Shown: positions 1 through 8,590 of the stretch, one piece after another
How positions within the stretch are numbered: position 1 is the first letter of the stretch
How the letters are laid out: each line of letters starts with the position of its first letter
Source of the DNA: DASYXT01 sp035934555
GTDB lineage: Bacteria; Verrucomicrobiota; Verrucomicrobiia; Limisphaerales; UBA8199
Length of the DNA stretch: 64,000 nucleotides
Assembly (NCBI GenBank): GCA_035934555.1
Contig: DASYXT010000067.1
Span: 1-64,000 of the forward strand
Direction: 5' to 3'
Notes under the pieces: model-generated
Databases searched by the model: none
Told to the model about the DNA's origin: nothing
What the model saw: the letters and a program-made list of their open reading frames with translations, nothing else
Position numbers and translations under genes: made by a program

Positions 1-55
1 CGATCTCGGCCATTTTTTGGAAGATGACTTGGCGCTGCTCGATGAATTTGCTCAC
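1..55 (-). CDS. Partial gene, N-terminus only (unidentified)
   Basis: Only the first 18 codons are inside the window. Reading leftward from a GTG at 55 gives V/M-SKFIEQRQVIFQKMAEI, open to the window edge. The predicted peptide is helical and charged, which would suit the first helix of a small regulator, but the family cannot be identified from this much. Its promoter carries a perfect palindrome at 68-84, as expected for an autorepressor. The idea that it is a transcriptional regulator rests on that context alone. Confidence 0.4.
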   Translation of the reverse strand, partial: MSKFIEQRQVIFQKMAEI

Positions 56-67
56 GCTGCTAAATAT

Positions 68-84
68 TGTCTAGTGACTAGACA
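68..84. promoter_or_regulatory. Perfect 17-bp operator-like palindrome TGTCTAGTGACTAGACA
   Basis: Eight-base arms TGTCTAGT and ACTAGACA flank a central G with no mismatch. On the minus strand the site fills the gap between a -35-like TTGAAG (90-85) and an AT-rich -10-like AATATT (about 67-62), a few bases before the GTG at 55. A palindrome between -35 and -10 is the classical position for a dimeric repressor acting on its own promoter. The -10 match is weak. Confidence 0.55.
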
Positions 85-181
85 TCTTCAAGCAAAAAAA
101 CAACCGAAACTTAGGGGGAATAACTATTTTGTCCTGCACCCGTAAGCCACTCCACCGCTCCCACGCCCGCGCTCCTGCGCT

Positions 182-2239
182 CTAGGACACCGCCGCCGCC
201 GGCCTTCCGGGCATTGCTGCTGAGGGCTTCGGTGCTTGATCACGGAAGCTGCGCCAATATCGAAACGGCAGCAGACCAAGGCCGATTATCGCCACCTGTG
301 AGCCAATGAACACCATCAGCCATTGGAATGCAGCATCCATGAAACCGTAGGAGTGCAAGCCGACGCCGAGCATGTTGACGCCAAACCACGAGAAGCTGGT
401 GACGATGTTGCCGAAGACTGCCATGTTCATGATGCCGCGCTCGCGCACCAGTCCGCCCCAGCGCGCGTGTAGAATCACCGCGTTCCACAGCACGATCAGC
501 AACGCGCCGTTTTCCTTCGGGTCCCAGCCCCAAAACCGGCCCCAGGATTGGTCGGCCCAAATGCCGCCCAGGACGGTCCCAACAAAGCTAAACAAAGTCG
601 CGAAACACACCACGCCATACACCATTTTGCCGAGGGCTTTGCCCAGGTTCACGTCCTCGGGCCGTTTAGCCACGGCGCCCGTCGTTCCGCCGGCCTGGGC
701 GCGAGCGCCGAGTTTCTCCGGCAGCAAGCGCGTGAACACTCCCATGAGGATGTAGAGGATGGCCAACAACCCTGCAAAGAACGTCGCGGCGTACCCCAGC
801 GTCACCACCACCACATGCGTCGCCAGCCAGTAATTCGTATCCAGCACCGCTCGCAACATCTCCATCGTATCCCCACCGAGGGCGAGATTGTAGGCGATCA
901 GCAACGTCACAAATCCGGCGAGCGACGCCACCAGGCTGCCGATGCCCACCCGGTAAATCCGCTCGATGACTACCCCGAGCACCATGGTGCCCCAACCAAT
1001 GAAGATCGCCGAAGAGTATAGGTTCGTCACTGGCGGGCGTCCTTCCAACGCCATCCGGAACACCAGCCCGAATGTGTGCACCACACCGGCCAGCAGCACC
1101 AGGTAAAACGCCGAGCGGCGCAGCGATTCCGATAATTGCGGCGTCACTGTAAACGAGAGAATGGCCGCGCAGGCCAACAGCAACGCGCAGATGTAGATGA
1201 TCGTCGCATGCAGGAACGCTTTGACGTCGTTGTAATAGAATTCCGCGCGGCCTTTGGTGACTTCATGCGGAAAGCGTGGCTCAAGCCAATTGCGATAAGC
1301 CGCCACGGCCGCATTGAATTCTGCCGGTTTCCCCTGGCGGTAAGCGGTAGCCATCTCGGCGTAATCGGTCGTGGCGACGGGCACGCCGTTATTGGTGATC
1401 GAGCCCAGCAGCGCGTTGCCGCCGTTCAGCCAATGGTCTTTGCGCTCGGCCGCGCTCTGCGGCGGAACAATCAGCGGATATCCAAACGTCGCCATCATCT
1501 GGAAATCCTGCACCGGTTGGGCCAGGCGCTGGATTACGTCCGGGTCGAGGTTCTTGCTGTCGGCGCTGGCTCGCACCGCCGCCCGCGCCGGGCCCAGCTC
1601 TTTGCCGAAATCGGCGACTTCCTGAGCGAAGTTGTCGGCGCCCTCGGGCTGAAGCGTGGTCTTGAGCCGTTGATAAAGCATCACGGCGTTATAAAGCTTC
1701 ATGACCTGCTTTTCGTAGGTCGTGCGCTCTTCCGGAGTCGAGGTTTTCGCGTCCTCGCGTTTGAGGATGCGATCGCCCTGCGCGCCAATCTCCTGCACCA
1801 CCGGCCGCAGTTGGTCAAACGTGTAGTAGCGCAGGCCGGATTTTGCGACGCCCTTGTCTTGCAGCTTCAGCTCGCTCAGCAGGTCTGCATAATGGATCAG
1901 AAAAATCGGGCGAGTATCGGCCACTTCCGGCCGGCACATCACTTCCAGCAGCCACTCCGTCGATTTGAGCTTCTTTGGATGATGCCAGAATTCCCACGAT
2001 GGCACCTCTTCCAGCGGCACATCGCCGGTGCTGCGAATCTCGAGCAAAGAATTCCGCGCGACCGAATCAAACGGCTGGATGCGCCCGCCCAGCAGCACCG
2101 GTAGGCGCCCGAACTCGCGCACATGGTACACGCCGTCTTTCCTGGGCAACATCACCACCACGATCTCGCACCCGAAAAGCGCGAGGAAACACCAGGGGAG
2201 AATCTTCAGTAAAAGCCGTTTGAATGCGCTCAAGTTCAT
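182..2239 (-). CDS. ccsA: Cytochrome c biogenesis protein CcsA/ResC (system II haem lyase subunit)
   Basis: About 685 aa. It handles haem delivery and attachment to apocytochrome c on the outer face of the inner membrane, together with ResB. The C-terminal half is a polytopic CcsA domain with the tryptophan-rich WWD signature (WGRFWGWDPKENGALLIVLW). The N-terminal half, after one TM segment, is a long extracytoplasmic domain including GRIQPFDSVARNSLLEI, as in the large CcsA proteins of Bacteroidota and the PVC group. The start at 2239 (MNLSAFKRL) gives an ATGA overlap with the ResB stop. A longer reading would run 33 codons into resB and is rejected. It is the third gene of a leftward operon. 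Confidence 0.88.
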   Translation of the reverse strand: MNLSAFKRLLLKILPWCFLALFGCEIVVVMLPRKDGVYHVREFGRLPVLLGGRIQPFDSVARNSLLEIRSTGDVPLEEVPSWEFWHHPKKLKSTEWLLEVMCRPEVADTRPIFLIHYADLLSELKLQDKGVAKSGLRYYTFDQLRPVVQEIGAQGDRILKREDAKTSTPEERTTYEKQVMKLYNAVMLYQRLKTTLQPEGADNFAQEVADFGKELGPARAAVRASADSKNLDPDVIQRLAQPVQDFQMMATFGYPLIVPPQSAAERKDHWLNGGNALLGSITNNGVPVATTDYAEMATAYRQGKPAEFNAAVAAYRNWLEPRFPHEVTKGRAEFYYNDVKAFLHATIIYICALLLACAAILSFTVTPQLSESLRRSAFYLVLLAGVVHTFGLVFRMALEGRPPVTNLYSSAIFIGWGTMVLGVVIERIYRVGIGSLVASLAGFVTLLIAYNLALGGDTMEMLRAVLDTNYWLATHVVVVTLGYAATFFAGLLAILYILMGVFTRLLPEKLGARAQAGGTTGAVAKRPEDVNLGKALGKMVYGVVCFATLFSFVGTVLGGIWADQSWGRFWGWDPKENGALLIVLWNAVILHARWGGLVRERGIMNMAVFGNIVTSFSWFGVNMLGVGLHSYGFMDAAFQWLMVFIGSQVAIIGLGLLPFRYWRSFRDQAPKPSAAMPGRPAAAVS

Positions 2240-3540
2240 GCCGTCTTCCTTTTGAAAGTGAAGCCCAGGAGGTGCGTCGCAAACTGCAGCACTAGGCCCG
2301 CCGCGACGATGATGCATGCCAAATACGGCGTCAGCCAACTTGGGTTGTGCACCACCTGCAGCACGGTCCCATGATCGTCGGGATCAAAGCTCGCCTGGTA
2401 AAATGTCTCACCCATATACCGCAGCGGTGTGTTCATCTTGATCGTCACCTGGCGGTTCTCGCCGGTCTGCGGATTACCCAGCACAACGCGGCTCGAAAAG
2501 TTCTTCGGAATATCCGTTCCGGCGTAAGTGTCGTGATTGAATTTCTGAAGTTGCAAGGTAAACGGCTCGTAATAGCGGCGAAGCCGCATCGAGAGCTGGT
2601 ACGTATGGTTGTCGTAAGTGAAGCTCTGCGGTCCAGTTAAGAAGTCCGACACCAGCCAGGTCCCTTTTGACCCCTGGGGCGTCATTACCTCAACCACTGC
2701 GCTGGGCCGGTCGCGAAAATCAGTCTGGGTGACCCGTGGCAGCTCGCGCACGCTCGCTACCGACCCAATATCCTGCGAAGCCGCGGGCGTTGCGGAATTA
2801 CTTGGGTCGATTTTCTGCACCAGCGAATTGGGATAAAACCGTTTCACGTTGATTGTGAAAGGGAGCTGCGGCGACTGAATCTCCTTTTGCCGCGCGAGCA
2901 CCGCTTGCGGAATGGCGACAACGGTGTCCAGGTCGGGGCTGGTCGTGTCGATCACCGCCAGTTCAAACTGGCGGTCGGATTCCGAATAGTTTTTGCCCTG
3001 GCCTTCGCGCAGGTGCAACATGCTTTCCCGCGAGAGCATATCGGTCCCGAGTTGCCCGAGCAGCAGCAAGATAATGCCGAAGTGAATCAACCAGATGCCC
3101 GCTTTGGCTCGAGTGAATTTGAAGCGCTTGATGTGCGATGCGACCAGGTTGATCAGCAGCACGCCCCCGACCAGGTATCCCCCCGGGAAAACCGGCAGCT
3201 TCCAACTCGCCCCTTTCGGCCCCCAATAAATCAAAAAGCTGCGGAAGAATTCGTTCTGCGCTTTGAACAAGCCAATCTCCACTTGCGCGATCGTTCCCGC
3301 GAACACCAGCACCATGCCCAGCGTCAGACAAACTACCGTTAGCCGCAGCGACGTGAAGACCTTTACGACTCGATCCAACCAGTCAATCACGTTCGGACTG
3401 GCCGGCTCGCTCGGCACAGTCTGGGCTCGCTTTTGGCCTTGATTGCGTTTGGTGCCGCCATCGGCCCCGCCAGCCGGCGTGATGGACAGCTTCAATTTAC
3501 CGGACGCCAGCGCGTCGGCGGTTTGCGTGCGCGAATTCAT
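2236..3540 (-). CDS. resB: Cytochrome c biogenesis protein ResB
   Basis: 434 aa. It is the partner of CcsA in system II cytochrome c maturation and holds the reduced apocytochrome at the membrane. Visible parts are a proline-poor cytoplasmic leader of about 55 aa, two or three TM segments (near residues 60-85, 110-135 and 145-165), a large periplasmic beta-rich region and a final C-terminal TM segment (LACIIVAAGLVLQFATHLLG). An internal stretch, NTPLRYMGETFYQASFDPDD, is characteristic of the ResB family. Both ends overlap neighbours by ATGA, so translation is probably coupled. The length is somewhat short compared with some ResB proteins but complete. Confidence 0.85.
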   Translation of the reverse strand: MNSRTQTADALASGKLKLSITPAGGADGGTKRNQGQKRAQTVPSEPASPNVIDWLDRVVKVFTSLRLTVVCLTLGMVLVFAGTIAQVEIGLFKAQNEFFRSFLIYWGPKGASWKLPVFPGGYLVGGVLLINLVASHIKRFKFTRAKAGIWLIHFGIILLLLGQLGTDMLSRESMLHLREGQGKNYSESDRQFELAVIDTTSPDLDTVVAIPQAVLARQKEIQSPQLPFTINVKRFYPNSLVQKIDPSNSATPAASQDIGSVASVRELPRVTQTDFRDRPSAVVEVMTPQGSKGTWLVSDFLTGPQSFTYDNHTYQLSMRLRRYYEPFTLQLQKFNHDTYAGTDIPKNFSSRVVLGNPQTGENRQVTIKMNTPLRYMGETFYQASFDPDDHGTVLQVVHNPSWLTPYLACIIVAAGLVLQFATHLLGFTFKRKTA

Positions 3541-4670
3541 TTAGGGTATTGGACGTTTTGCACGAATTTCATGAAGCTGTCTTTCTGCTGCGACACGACC
3601 TGCTCGCCGCCCATCAGTTTGTAGAACCAGGTCTGCGCGCCTTGCGGCACAATCGCTCCTACCAGGCGCGCCTGCTGACCTGTCCGCGGGTCGGTGCCGG
3701 TCATATCCACAAACATCGCTTTACCCCCCGCCGTGTCAACCGGCGTGAGCGCCTTGTCCAGGTCAGCGTCGCCCAGTTGGCTCAAGCCCAACTGCCCACG
3801 CCAGCGGTTGACGTTCATCGCCACACCGCCACCGCCCAAACTCACATTCACCGCCGCCTGGCTGCCGCCCTGGCCCGCAATCGTATATTTGGCCACCAGG
3901 AACGGACCGGCAGCCGTTTCCTGCCAGCCGGCCGGGACCTGCCACGTCGGCTTTGGCTGGTCTGAACTGCCCGCCGCCGCGGCCGGCCCCGCAAACATCG
4001 GCGCGTCTGCCGGGGGGTGACCTGCGGGCATCTGCGCGTCGGAACCTGCTGTGAAACTGATCGAGTTCAGGAACTGCACAAAAGCTGGCTTCTGTTGAGC
4101 AACCAGCGCGTCATCGCCGTTCATCTTAAAAAACCACGAAACATCACCCTGCCGCAGTATTGCCCCAAGAATGCGAGTTTTATCCCCGGACGCCGCGTTC
4201 TGGCCACCCAGATCGAATAGCTCCGCTTTTTGACCGGCGACTTGCACGGGCTCCGCCGCTTTGGTCATCTCCTCTTCAGTTATCGGCGCCAAACCAACCT
4301 GCCCGCGCCACCGGTTCACATTCTGCAAATCGCCTCCAGCCATCCCCGGAAACGGGAATACGCCCACATCCGCCTGCTTGCCACCGTCTCCGTTCACATG
4401 GAACGACGCGACTCGCATCTCGCCGGGCGCCGTTTCTTCCCAGCCGGAGGGCACCGCGTACTTCAACCCAGGCCGCGCTGCCGCTCCGCCGATATCGGGA
4501 TGCCCCGGGGGCATCGCGCCGTTGCCCTGGTCCATCGATTCCGTCGCGGGCTGCTCTTTGGCCACCCGATACACCTTGATGTCGTTGCGCCCGCAGCCCG
4601 TCAACCCGAGCACCAGGGTCAGCAACACGCACGAGACGGGCAAATGCTGCTTCAGGAAAAAAGAATTCAC
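3537..4670 (-). CDS. Putative lipoprotein with two tandem homologous domains
   Basis: 377 aa with a type II signal peptide and lipobox LTGC (Cys26). The mature part contains two copies of one domain, at roughly residues 68-205 and 237-375. Each has (A)VP(S/A)GW(E/Q)ETA near its start, then NVNRWRGQ(V/L)GL, then a conserved ending around FVQF / FMKFVQNVQ. The product is therefore an internal duplication. It is the first gene of the ccs operon and overlaps resB by ATGA. A haem- or thiol-related role in cytochrome c maturation is inferred from context only, and no CXXCH motif is seen. The function is unknown. Confidence 0.75.
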   Translation of the reverse strand: MNSFFLKQHLPVSCVLLTLVLGLTGCGRNDIKVYRVAKEQPATESMDQGNGAMPPGHPDIGGAAARPGLKYAVPSGWEETAPGEMRVASFHVNGDGGKQADVGVFPFPGMAGGDLQNVNRWRGQVGLAPITEEEMTKAAEPVQVAGQKAELFDLGGQNAASGDKTRILGAILRQGDVSWFFKMNGDDALVAQQKPAFVQFLNSISFTAGSDAQMPAGHPPADAPMFAGPAAAAGSSDQPKPTWQVPAGWQETAAGPFLVAKYTIAGQGGSQAAVNVSLGGGGVAMNVNRWRGQLGLSQLGDADLDKALTPVDTAGGKAMFVDMTGTDPRTGQQARLVGAIVPQGAQTWFYKLMGGEQVVSQQKDSFMKFVQNVQYPK

Positions 4671-4894
4671 GCTAATTTTTTACGGTTCCTGGCTCAGGAA
4701 CGCAAGTGATTGTTCGTCCAATGACAAGAAAAGGTTAGCCTTTGCCAATATCCTTAATAATCCCCGCCCTTGCTCTCTTATCGACCCCACCGCGGCGGGT
4801 TAAACCCCAAGGCTGATTGACGACGCCTCAAGTACGTTTTCCTGGGAATCCGCGAGGATGTTGTGGATACGTCTGAACCGATGAGAGAATTCAT

Positions 4895-5068
4895 ATGCTA
4901 AGGTGGGCTTTTATCTTTTTGTTCATCGCGATTATCGCCGCTGTGTTTGGCTTCGCCGGAATTGCCGGTGCCGCGGCGGCAATTGCCAGGTTCCTGTTCT
5001 TCGTTTTCATTGCCGTGTTCGTGATTTTGTTGCTCATTGCGATTTTTGTGGGCAGCAAAATCCTCTAA
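4895..5068 (+). CDS. Small membrane protein, DUF1328/UPF0391 family
   Basis: 57 aa, starting MLRWAFIFLFIAIIAA with ending FVGSKIL. Two hydrophobic helices are separated by a short G/A-rich turn (FAGIAGAAAAIARFLFF). Length, the MLRWA start and the two-helix plan match the UPF0391 (YtjA-like) family of inner-membrane proteins of unknown function, often stress-associated. The stop codon TAA (5066-5068) overlaps the antisense stop codon of miaA (5065-5067), so the two genes converge with a 3-base shared end. Confidence 0.8.
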   Translation: MLRWAFIFLFIAIIAAVFGFAGIAGAAAAIARFLFFVFIAVFVILLLIAIFVGSKIL

Positions 5069-6018
5069 TGCGGCAGGGAACCGGCGCCAGGGGTGGCCGC
5101 CGTGTACCGTCCGGCGACCTGTTCCGCTAGCACTGCGGATGTCATGCTCGGGTCGGGCACCAGCCAACTCACGGCAAGCTGGCGCCGGAACCACGTCAAC
5201 TGGCGTTTGGCAAATTGACGCGTGCGAATTTTCACCAGCTCAATCGTTTCGGGTAAAGACCTGGCGCCTTGCAAAAACTCACTCACCTGCCGGTATCCCA
5301 AGGCTTGCAGCGCGACCGGGTTTTGCGCCAACCCGCGTTTGAGCAATTCCTCGGTTTCGCTGACCAGGCCGGCGCGGAACATCCGCTCAACCCGGCGCTC
5401 GATCCGCTGGCGCAATTCACCCGCCGCCGGCGCCAGCCCAAACAACGGCATGCCCGCCGGATTGGAGTTGCTCCACCGTGCCTTTTGATCCGACAGCGGT
5501 TTGCCGGTCAGGCGCAGCACCTCGACCGCTCGAATCACCCGACGCGGGTTCTGCCGGTCGATGCGCTCGTACGTGTCCGGATCCCGCGCCGCCAGTTCCT
5601 TTAATAGCTGCGCCATGCCCAGCAATTCTAATTCCCGGCGCAAATCCGGATTCCCGGCTGGCGCCGCCCCAAGCCCTTCCAGCAGCGCCTTGAAATATAA
5701 ACCGGTCCCGCCGCACAGAATCGGCAGCCGGCCACGCGCTTGAATTTCGCCTGCCGCCGCGCCCGCAAGTCGCACGAAGTCCGCTACGCTAAACGGCTCC
5801 GATATGTCACGAATATCAATGAGGTGATGGGGAATCCGGCTGCGCTCCACAACTGACACTTTCGCCGTGCCGATGTCCATCCCTCGATAGACCTGCATCG
5901 AATCGACGGAAATAACCTCGCCTCCGAGACGTTCGGCGAGCAGCAGCGCTACCTCCGTTTTGCCGCCCGCCGTCGGGCCGCACAGACCAAGCAGCGGCGG
6001 AGAAAGGGTCGGCGTCAT
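5065..6018 (-). CDS. miaA: tRNA dimethylallyltransferase
   Basis: About 317 aa. MiaA transfers a dimethylallyl group to N6 of A37 in tRNAs that read UNN codons. The P-loop GPTAGGKTE lies near the N-terminus, followed by ISVDSMQVYRGMDIGTAK, the substrate loop HHLIDI and later FKALLEGL and NPRRVIRAVEVL, all family landmarks. The start at 6018 (MTPTLSPP) gives the usual family length. The frame stays open upstream to an ATG at 6234, but that 72-codon extension is made by the palindromic element at 6091-6190 and is probably not translated, or is a recent in-frame addition. Confidence 0.92.
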   Translation of the reverse strand: MTPTLSPPLLGLCGPTAGGKTEVALLLAERLGGEVISVDSMQVYRGMDIGTAKVSVVERSRIPHHLIDIRDISEPFSVADFVRLAGAAAGEIQARGRLPILCGGTGLYFKALLEGLGAAPAGNPDLRRELELLGMAQLLKELAARDPDTYERIDRQNPRRVIRAVEVLRLTGKPLSDQKARWSNSNPAGMPLFGLAPAAGELRQRIERRVERMFRAGLVSETEELLKRGLAQNPVALQALGYRQVSEFLQGARSLPETIELVKIRTRQFAKRQLTWFRRQLAVSWLVPDPSMTSAVLAEQVAGRYTAATPGAGSLPH

Positions 6019-6090
6019 GACAGGGTCGAGCGAGGGTTGCCTGAGCCAACCTGGCAAATGGGGATGAAGTGGAATTGGGTTGTTGTATTG

Positions 6091-6190
6091 GCGCGCCAGC
6101 GTCTTGGACTGCGCCAGCCCTCTGGCGCTTTCGAAACAGGAGCCTCCTTTGAAAAGCGCCAGAGGGCTGGCGCAGTCCAAAACCTGGCGG
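6091..6190. repeat. REP/BIME-like palindromic element, copy 1
   Basis: Two inverted arms (about 6104-6131 and 6152-6180) pair over about 28 bases around a 20-base loop. Each arm also contains its own small hairpin, GCGCCAGCCCTCTGGCGC, or its inverse. Nearly identical elements occur at 36261-36360 and 60965-61064, with a diverged tandem version at 21411-21606. It sits directly upstream of miaA. On the minus strand it is open in frame with miaA and encodes LDCASPLAL. Confidence 0.9.
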
Positions 6191-6270
6191 TTTGACAGAG
6201 CTGCTTCACGGTAAGGTCTCGGCTGATGGATCAATAGTGGTTGAGGGCACTTGGTGCGAAAACCAGTGAA

Positions 6271-7065
6271 TCAGGCTTTTTGAATTGATAACCTTGGTAA
6301 AATGGCCAACAGTGCCACGCCCGCCACCACCACACCCGCGCTGACCAGTTGCGCCGGCGTCACTATCCCCCCTAAATAATACTGCGGATAGTCGCCCCGG
6401 AACATTTCCACGAACGAGCGGAAAATCGCATACCCGATCAGGAACATGGCAAATACCTGACCGTCGAACTTCCGCCGCCGAAACAGCCACGCCAGGAACC
6501 CATACAAGGCCAGGTTCAGTAACGAATCATAAATCTCGGTGGGATGCAGCGGGACCCCGGGTGGCGCGCCATGCGCCTCTGGAGGAAATACCACCGCCCA
6601 GGGCAAATGGCATTCCCGGCCATAACAACAGCCGTTCAGGAAACAGCCGATGCGGCCAAAAGCGCTGCCTAACGCGACGCTCGGCGCCATCACATCGGCC
6701 AATTTCCATAAGGCCACACTCTTGAACCAGCAATAGAGAATCGTCGCCAAACACGCTCCGATGAACCCACCGTAGAACACCAGCCCGCCTCGCCAGATTT
6801 TGAATATCTCCACCAGCGGTTTGCCCGCAAAGTTTTCGTCCCAGTACGAAGTGACGAACAGGATGCGGGCGCCCAGCAAGCTGCCCACGATGATCCAGGG
6901 CCCAAGATCGAGAATTTTCTCCGCGGGAATGCCGGCCCGGAACGAGCGCCGGCTGGCGGTCCATAATCCCGCCACAAAGCCTAATGCCACCATCACACCG
7001 TACGAAGTGATAGTGAGCCGGCCAAATTGGAAGGCAATCGGATGCACGAAGCCACTAACCTGCAC
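6271..7065 (-). CDS. lgt: Prolipoprotein diacylglyceryl transferase
   Basis: About 264 aa. Lgt moves the diacylglyceryl group from phosphatidylglycerol to the lipobox cysteine of prolipoproteins in the inner membrane, the first step of lipoprotein maturation. Family features are HPIAFQFGRLTITSYGVM at the N-terminus, GGLVFYGGFIGA, and FGRIGCFLNGCCYG (the Lgt arginine/asparagine signature region), followed by LHPTEIYDSL. Seven hydrophobic stretches fit the family topology. The GTG at 7065 is preferred. A longer start at 7140 would begin inside the inverted repeat at 7092-7221. The window has several lipoprotein clients. Confidence 0.88.
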   Translation of the reverse strand: MQVSGFVHPIAFQFGRLTITSYGVMVALGFVAGLWTASRRSFRAGIPAEKILDLGPWIIVGSLLGARILFVTSYWDENFAGKPLVEIFKIWRGGLVFYGGFIGACLATILYCWFKSVALWKLADVMAPSVALGSAFGRIGCFLNGCCYGRECHLPWAVVFPPEAHGAPPGVPLHPTEIYDSLLNLALYGFLAWLFRRRKFDGQVFAMFLIGYAIFRSFVEMFRGDYPQYYLGGIVTPAQLVSAGVVVAGVALLAILPRLSIQKA

Positions 7066-7091
7066 CAACTTGCGTGCCGCGTCAATGTGAG

Positions 7092-7221
7092 GCGGAGCGC
7101 GGACTTTAGCTTTAGTCCGCAGCAATGCCCGACCCCTCACTCGCCCAGCTGCATTATCCAGGCCATCTCCAATCCTATCGTTGCTGCGGAGTAAAGGTCT
7201 GACTAAAAGTCCGCGCTCCGC
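7092..7221. repeat. Inverted repeat element with GCGGAGCGCGGAC ends
   Basis: The left arm, 7092-7124, begins GCGGAGCGCGGACTTT and ends AGTCCGCAGCAA. The right arm, 7181-7221, is its reverse complement with a few insertions, and a loop of about 56 bases lies between. Each arm contains a smaller hairpin (GGACT...AGTCC). It sits between lgt and the cysteine desulfurase stop codon (7228). The ends match the short hairpins at 29455-29486 and 52731-52762, so this is an interspersed family. Confidence 0.8.
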
Positions 7222-7227
7222 TGCCCG

Positions 7228-8460
7228 TCACCCCGCCCCCGCCATCTGCAACGGTGCATTAGCCCGTAGTTTCTCGATAATCCCCGGAAGCTCCTTCAGC
7301 ACATGATCCACTTCCGCCGCGGTGTTGTAATAGCCCAGGCTGAACCGCACGCTGCCCCGCGCCCGCGCCGCACCGCAACCCATCGCCAATAGCACATGCG
7401 ACGGCTCCAGCGACCCCGTCGTGCAGGCCGAACCACTCGAAGCGCAGACTCCCGCCTGGTCCAGCAGCAACAGGATTCCCTCCGCCTCCACTCCTTCAAA
7501 TGCAATATTGGCTGTGTTCGGCAACCGCGGTTCGGCTGCCCCATTGCGCGCTGCTCGGGTGATGGTTTCCAAAATCCCGTTCTCCAGCCGATCTCGCAAC
7601 GCCCGCACGTGCGAGTCGTAGCTTTCGAGCCGTTGCCGCGCCAGTTCCGCCGCGCGCCCGAGCGCGACGCACCCCGCAACATTCTCCGTCCCCCCGCGCC
7701 GTCCGCGCTCCTGGCCGCCGCCCACCAGGAAAGGCTCGAACCGCGTTTGCCGCCGGATGTACAGCGCGCCGATGCCTTTCGGCGCATTAAACTTGTGCCC
7801 TGATAGTGAAAGGAAATCCACGCCGAGCGCTTTGACATCCAACGGCAGTTTACCCGCCATTTGTACGGCGTCCGTATGGCAGGGCACGCCTTTGCGCCGG
7901 CATAGCTCGGCCACCTGCGCGACTGGGAACAAGAGCCCTGTTTCGTTATTGGCTGCCATCACCGAGACCAGCGCCGTTTCCGGTCGAATCGCGCGCTCCA
8001 ATTGCTCCAAATCCAGCTCGCCCCGCGGCGAAACCGGCACCAGCGATACCTCCAGGCCTCGTTTCTTTCGCGCCGCAAGGAACTTGAGCGTCGCGGAGTG
8101 CTCGACCGCCGTGGTGACCACGTGCCGTTTGTCCGGTTGCACAAACAACGCGCTGTTTAGCGCAGCGTTGATGCTCTCCGTCCCGCACGCGGTAAAAACG
8201 ATCTCGCGCGGCTCGCCATTCAGCAGCGCGGCCACGCGGCTCCGTGCCTCATCCAGCGCGCCGGCCAATTGATGCCCGAACCGGTAGGCGCTCGAAGGAT
8301 TGCCCCAATGCTCGCGCAAATACGGCAGCAGCGCCTCGAGCACTTCCGGCGCCACCCGCGTCGTGGCGTTGTTATCCAAATAGCAAAATGACGGCGACAT
8401 CGCTCGCACACTATGGCGCCGGCCGTGTGAAATTTCCAGGGTTTGTTCCTGCTCAACCAT
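7228..8460 (-). CDS. Cysteine desulfurase, NifS/IscS class V aminotransferase family
   Basis: 410 aa. This PLP enzyme takes sulfur from L-cysteine as a persulfide for Fe-S cluster or tRNA thiolation pathways. It shows YLDNNATTR at the N-terminus, HVVTTAVEHSA (a His stacking on PLP), the PLP lysine in SLSGHKFNAPKGIGALY, and the catalytic cysteine loop SSGSACTTGSLEPSHVL. No IscU or IscR gene is adjacent, so the choice between NifS and IscS type is open. A shorter start at 8400 (MSPSFCYLDNN) gives a more typical 390 aa. The start at 8460 has a weak AGGA just upstream. Confidence 0.9.
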   Translation of the reverse strand: MVEQEQTLEISHGRRHSVRAMSPSFCYLDNNATTRVAPEVLEALLPYLREHWGNPSSAYRFGHQLAGALDEARSRVAALLNGEPREIVFTACGTESINAALNSALFVQPDKRHVVTTAVEHSATLKFLAARKKRGLEVSLVPVSPRGELDLEQLERAIRPETALVSVMAANNETGLLFPVAQVAELCRRKGVPCHTDAVQMAGKLPLDVKALGVDFLSLSGHKFNAPKGIGALYIRRQTRFEPFLVGGGQERGRRGGTENVAGCVALGRAAELARQRLESYDSHVRALRDRLENGILETITRAARNGAAEPRLPNTANIAFEGVEAEGILLLLDQAGVCASSGSACTTGSLEPSHVLLAMGCGAARARGSVRFSLGYYNTAAEVDHVLKELPGIIEKLRANAPLQMAGAG

Positions 8461-8590
8461 AATCCTGATCTGAATTGTAATCCTGAACCTCCGGGTCCGG
8501 TTCGGATCCCGCCTGGGCGGCGACAGCCCGACCCTACCAGCCGTCCGATGTGCTGTTCACATAGTGCCTAATGAAATGATTAACCCTATA

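Noticed and set aside
1136..2104. 322-codon plus-strand frame opposite ccsA
   Set aside because: Antisense to a clear CcsA N-terminal domain; translation has no recognisable feature.
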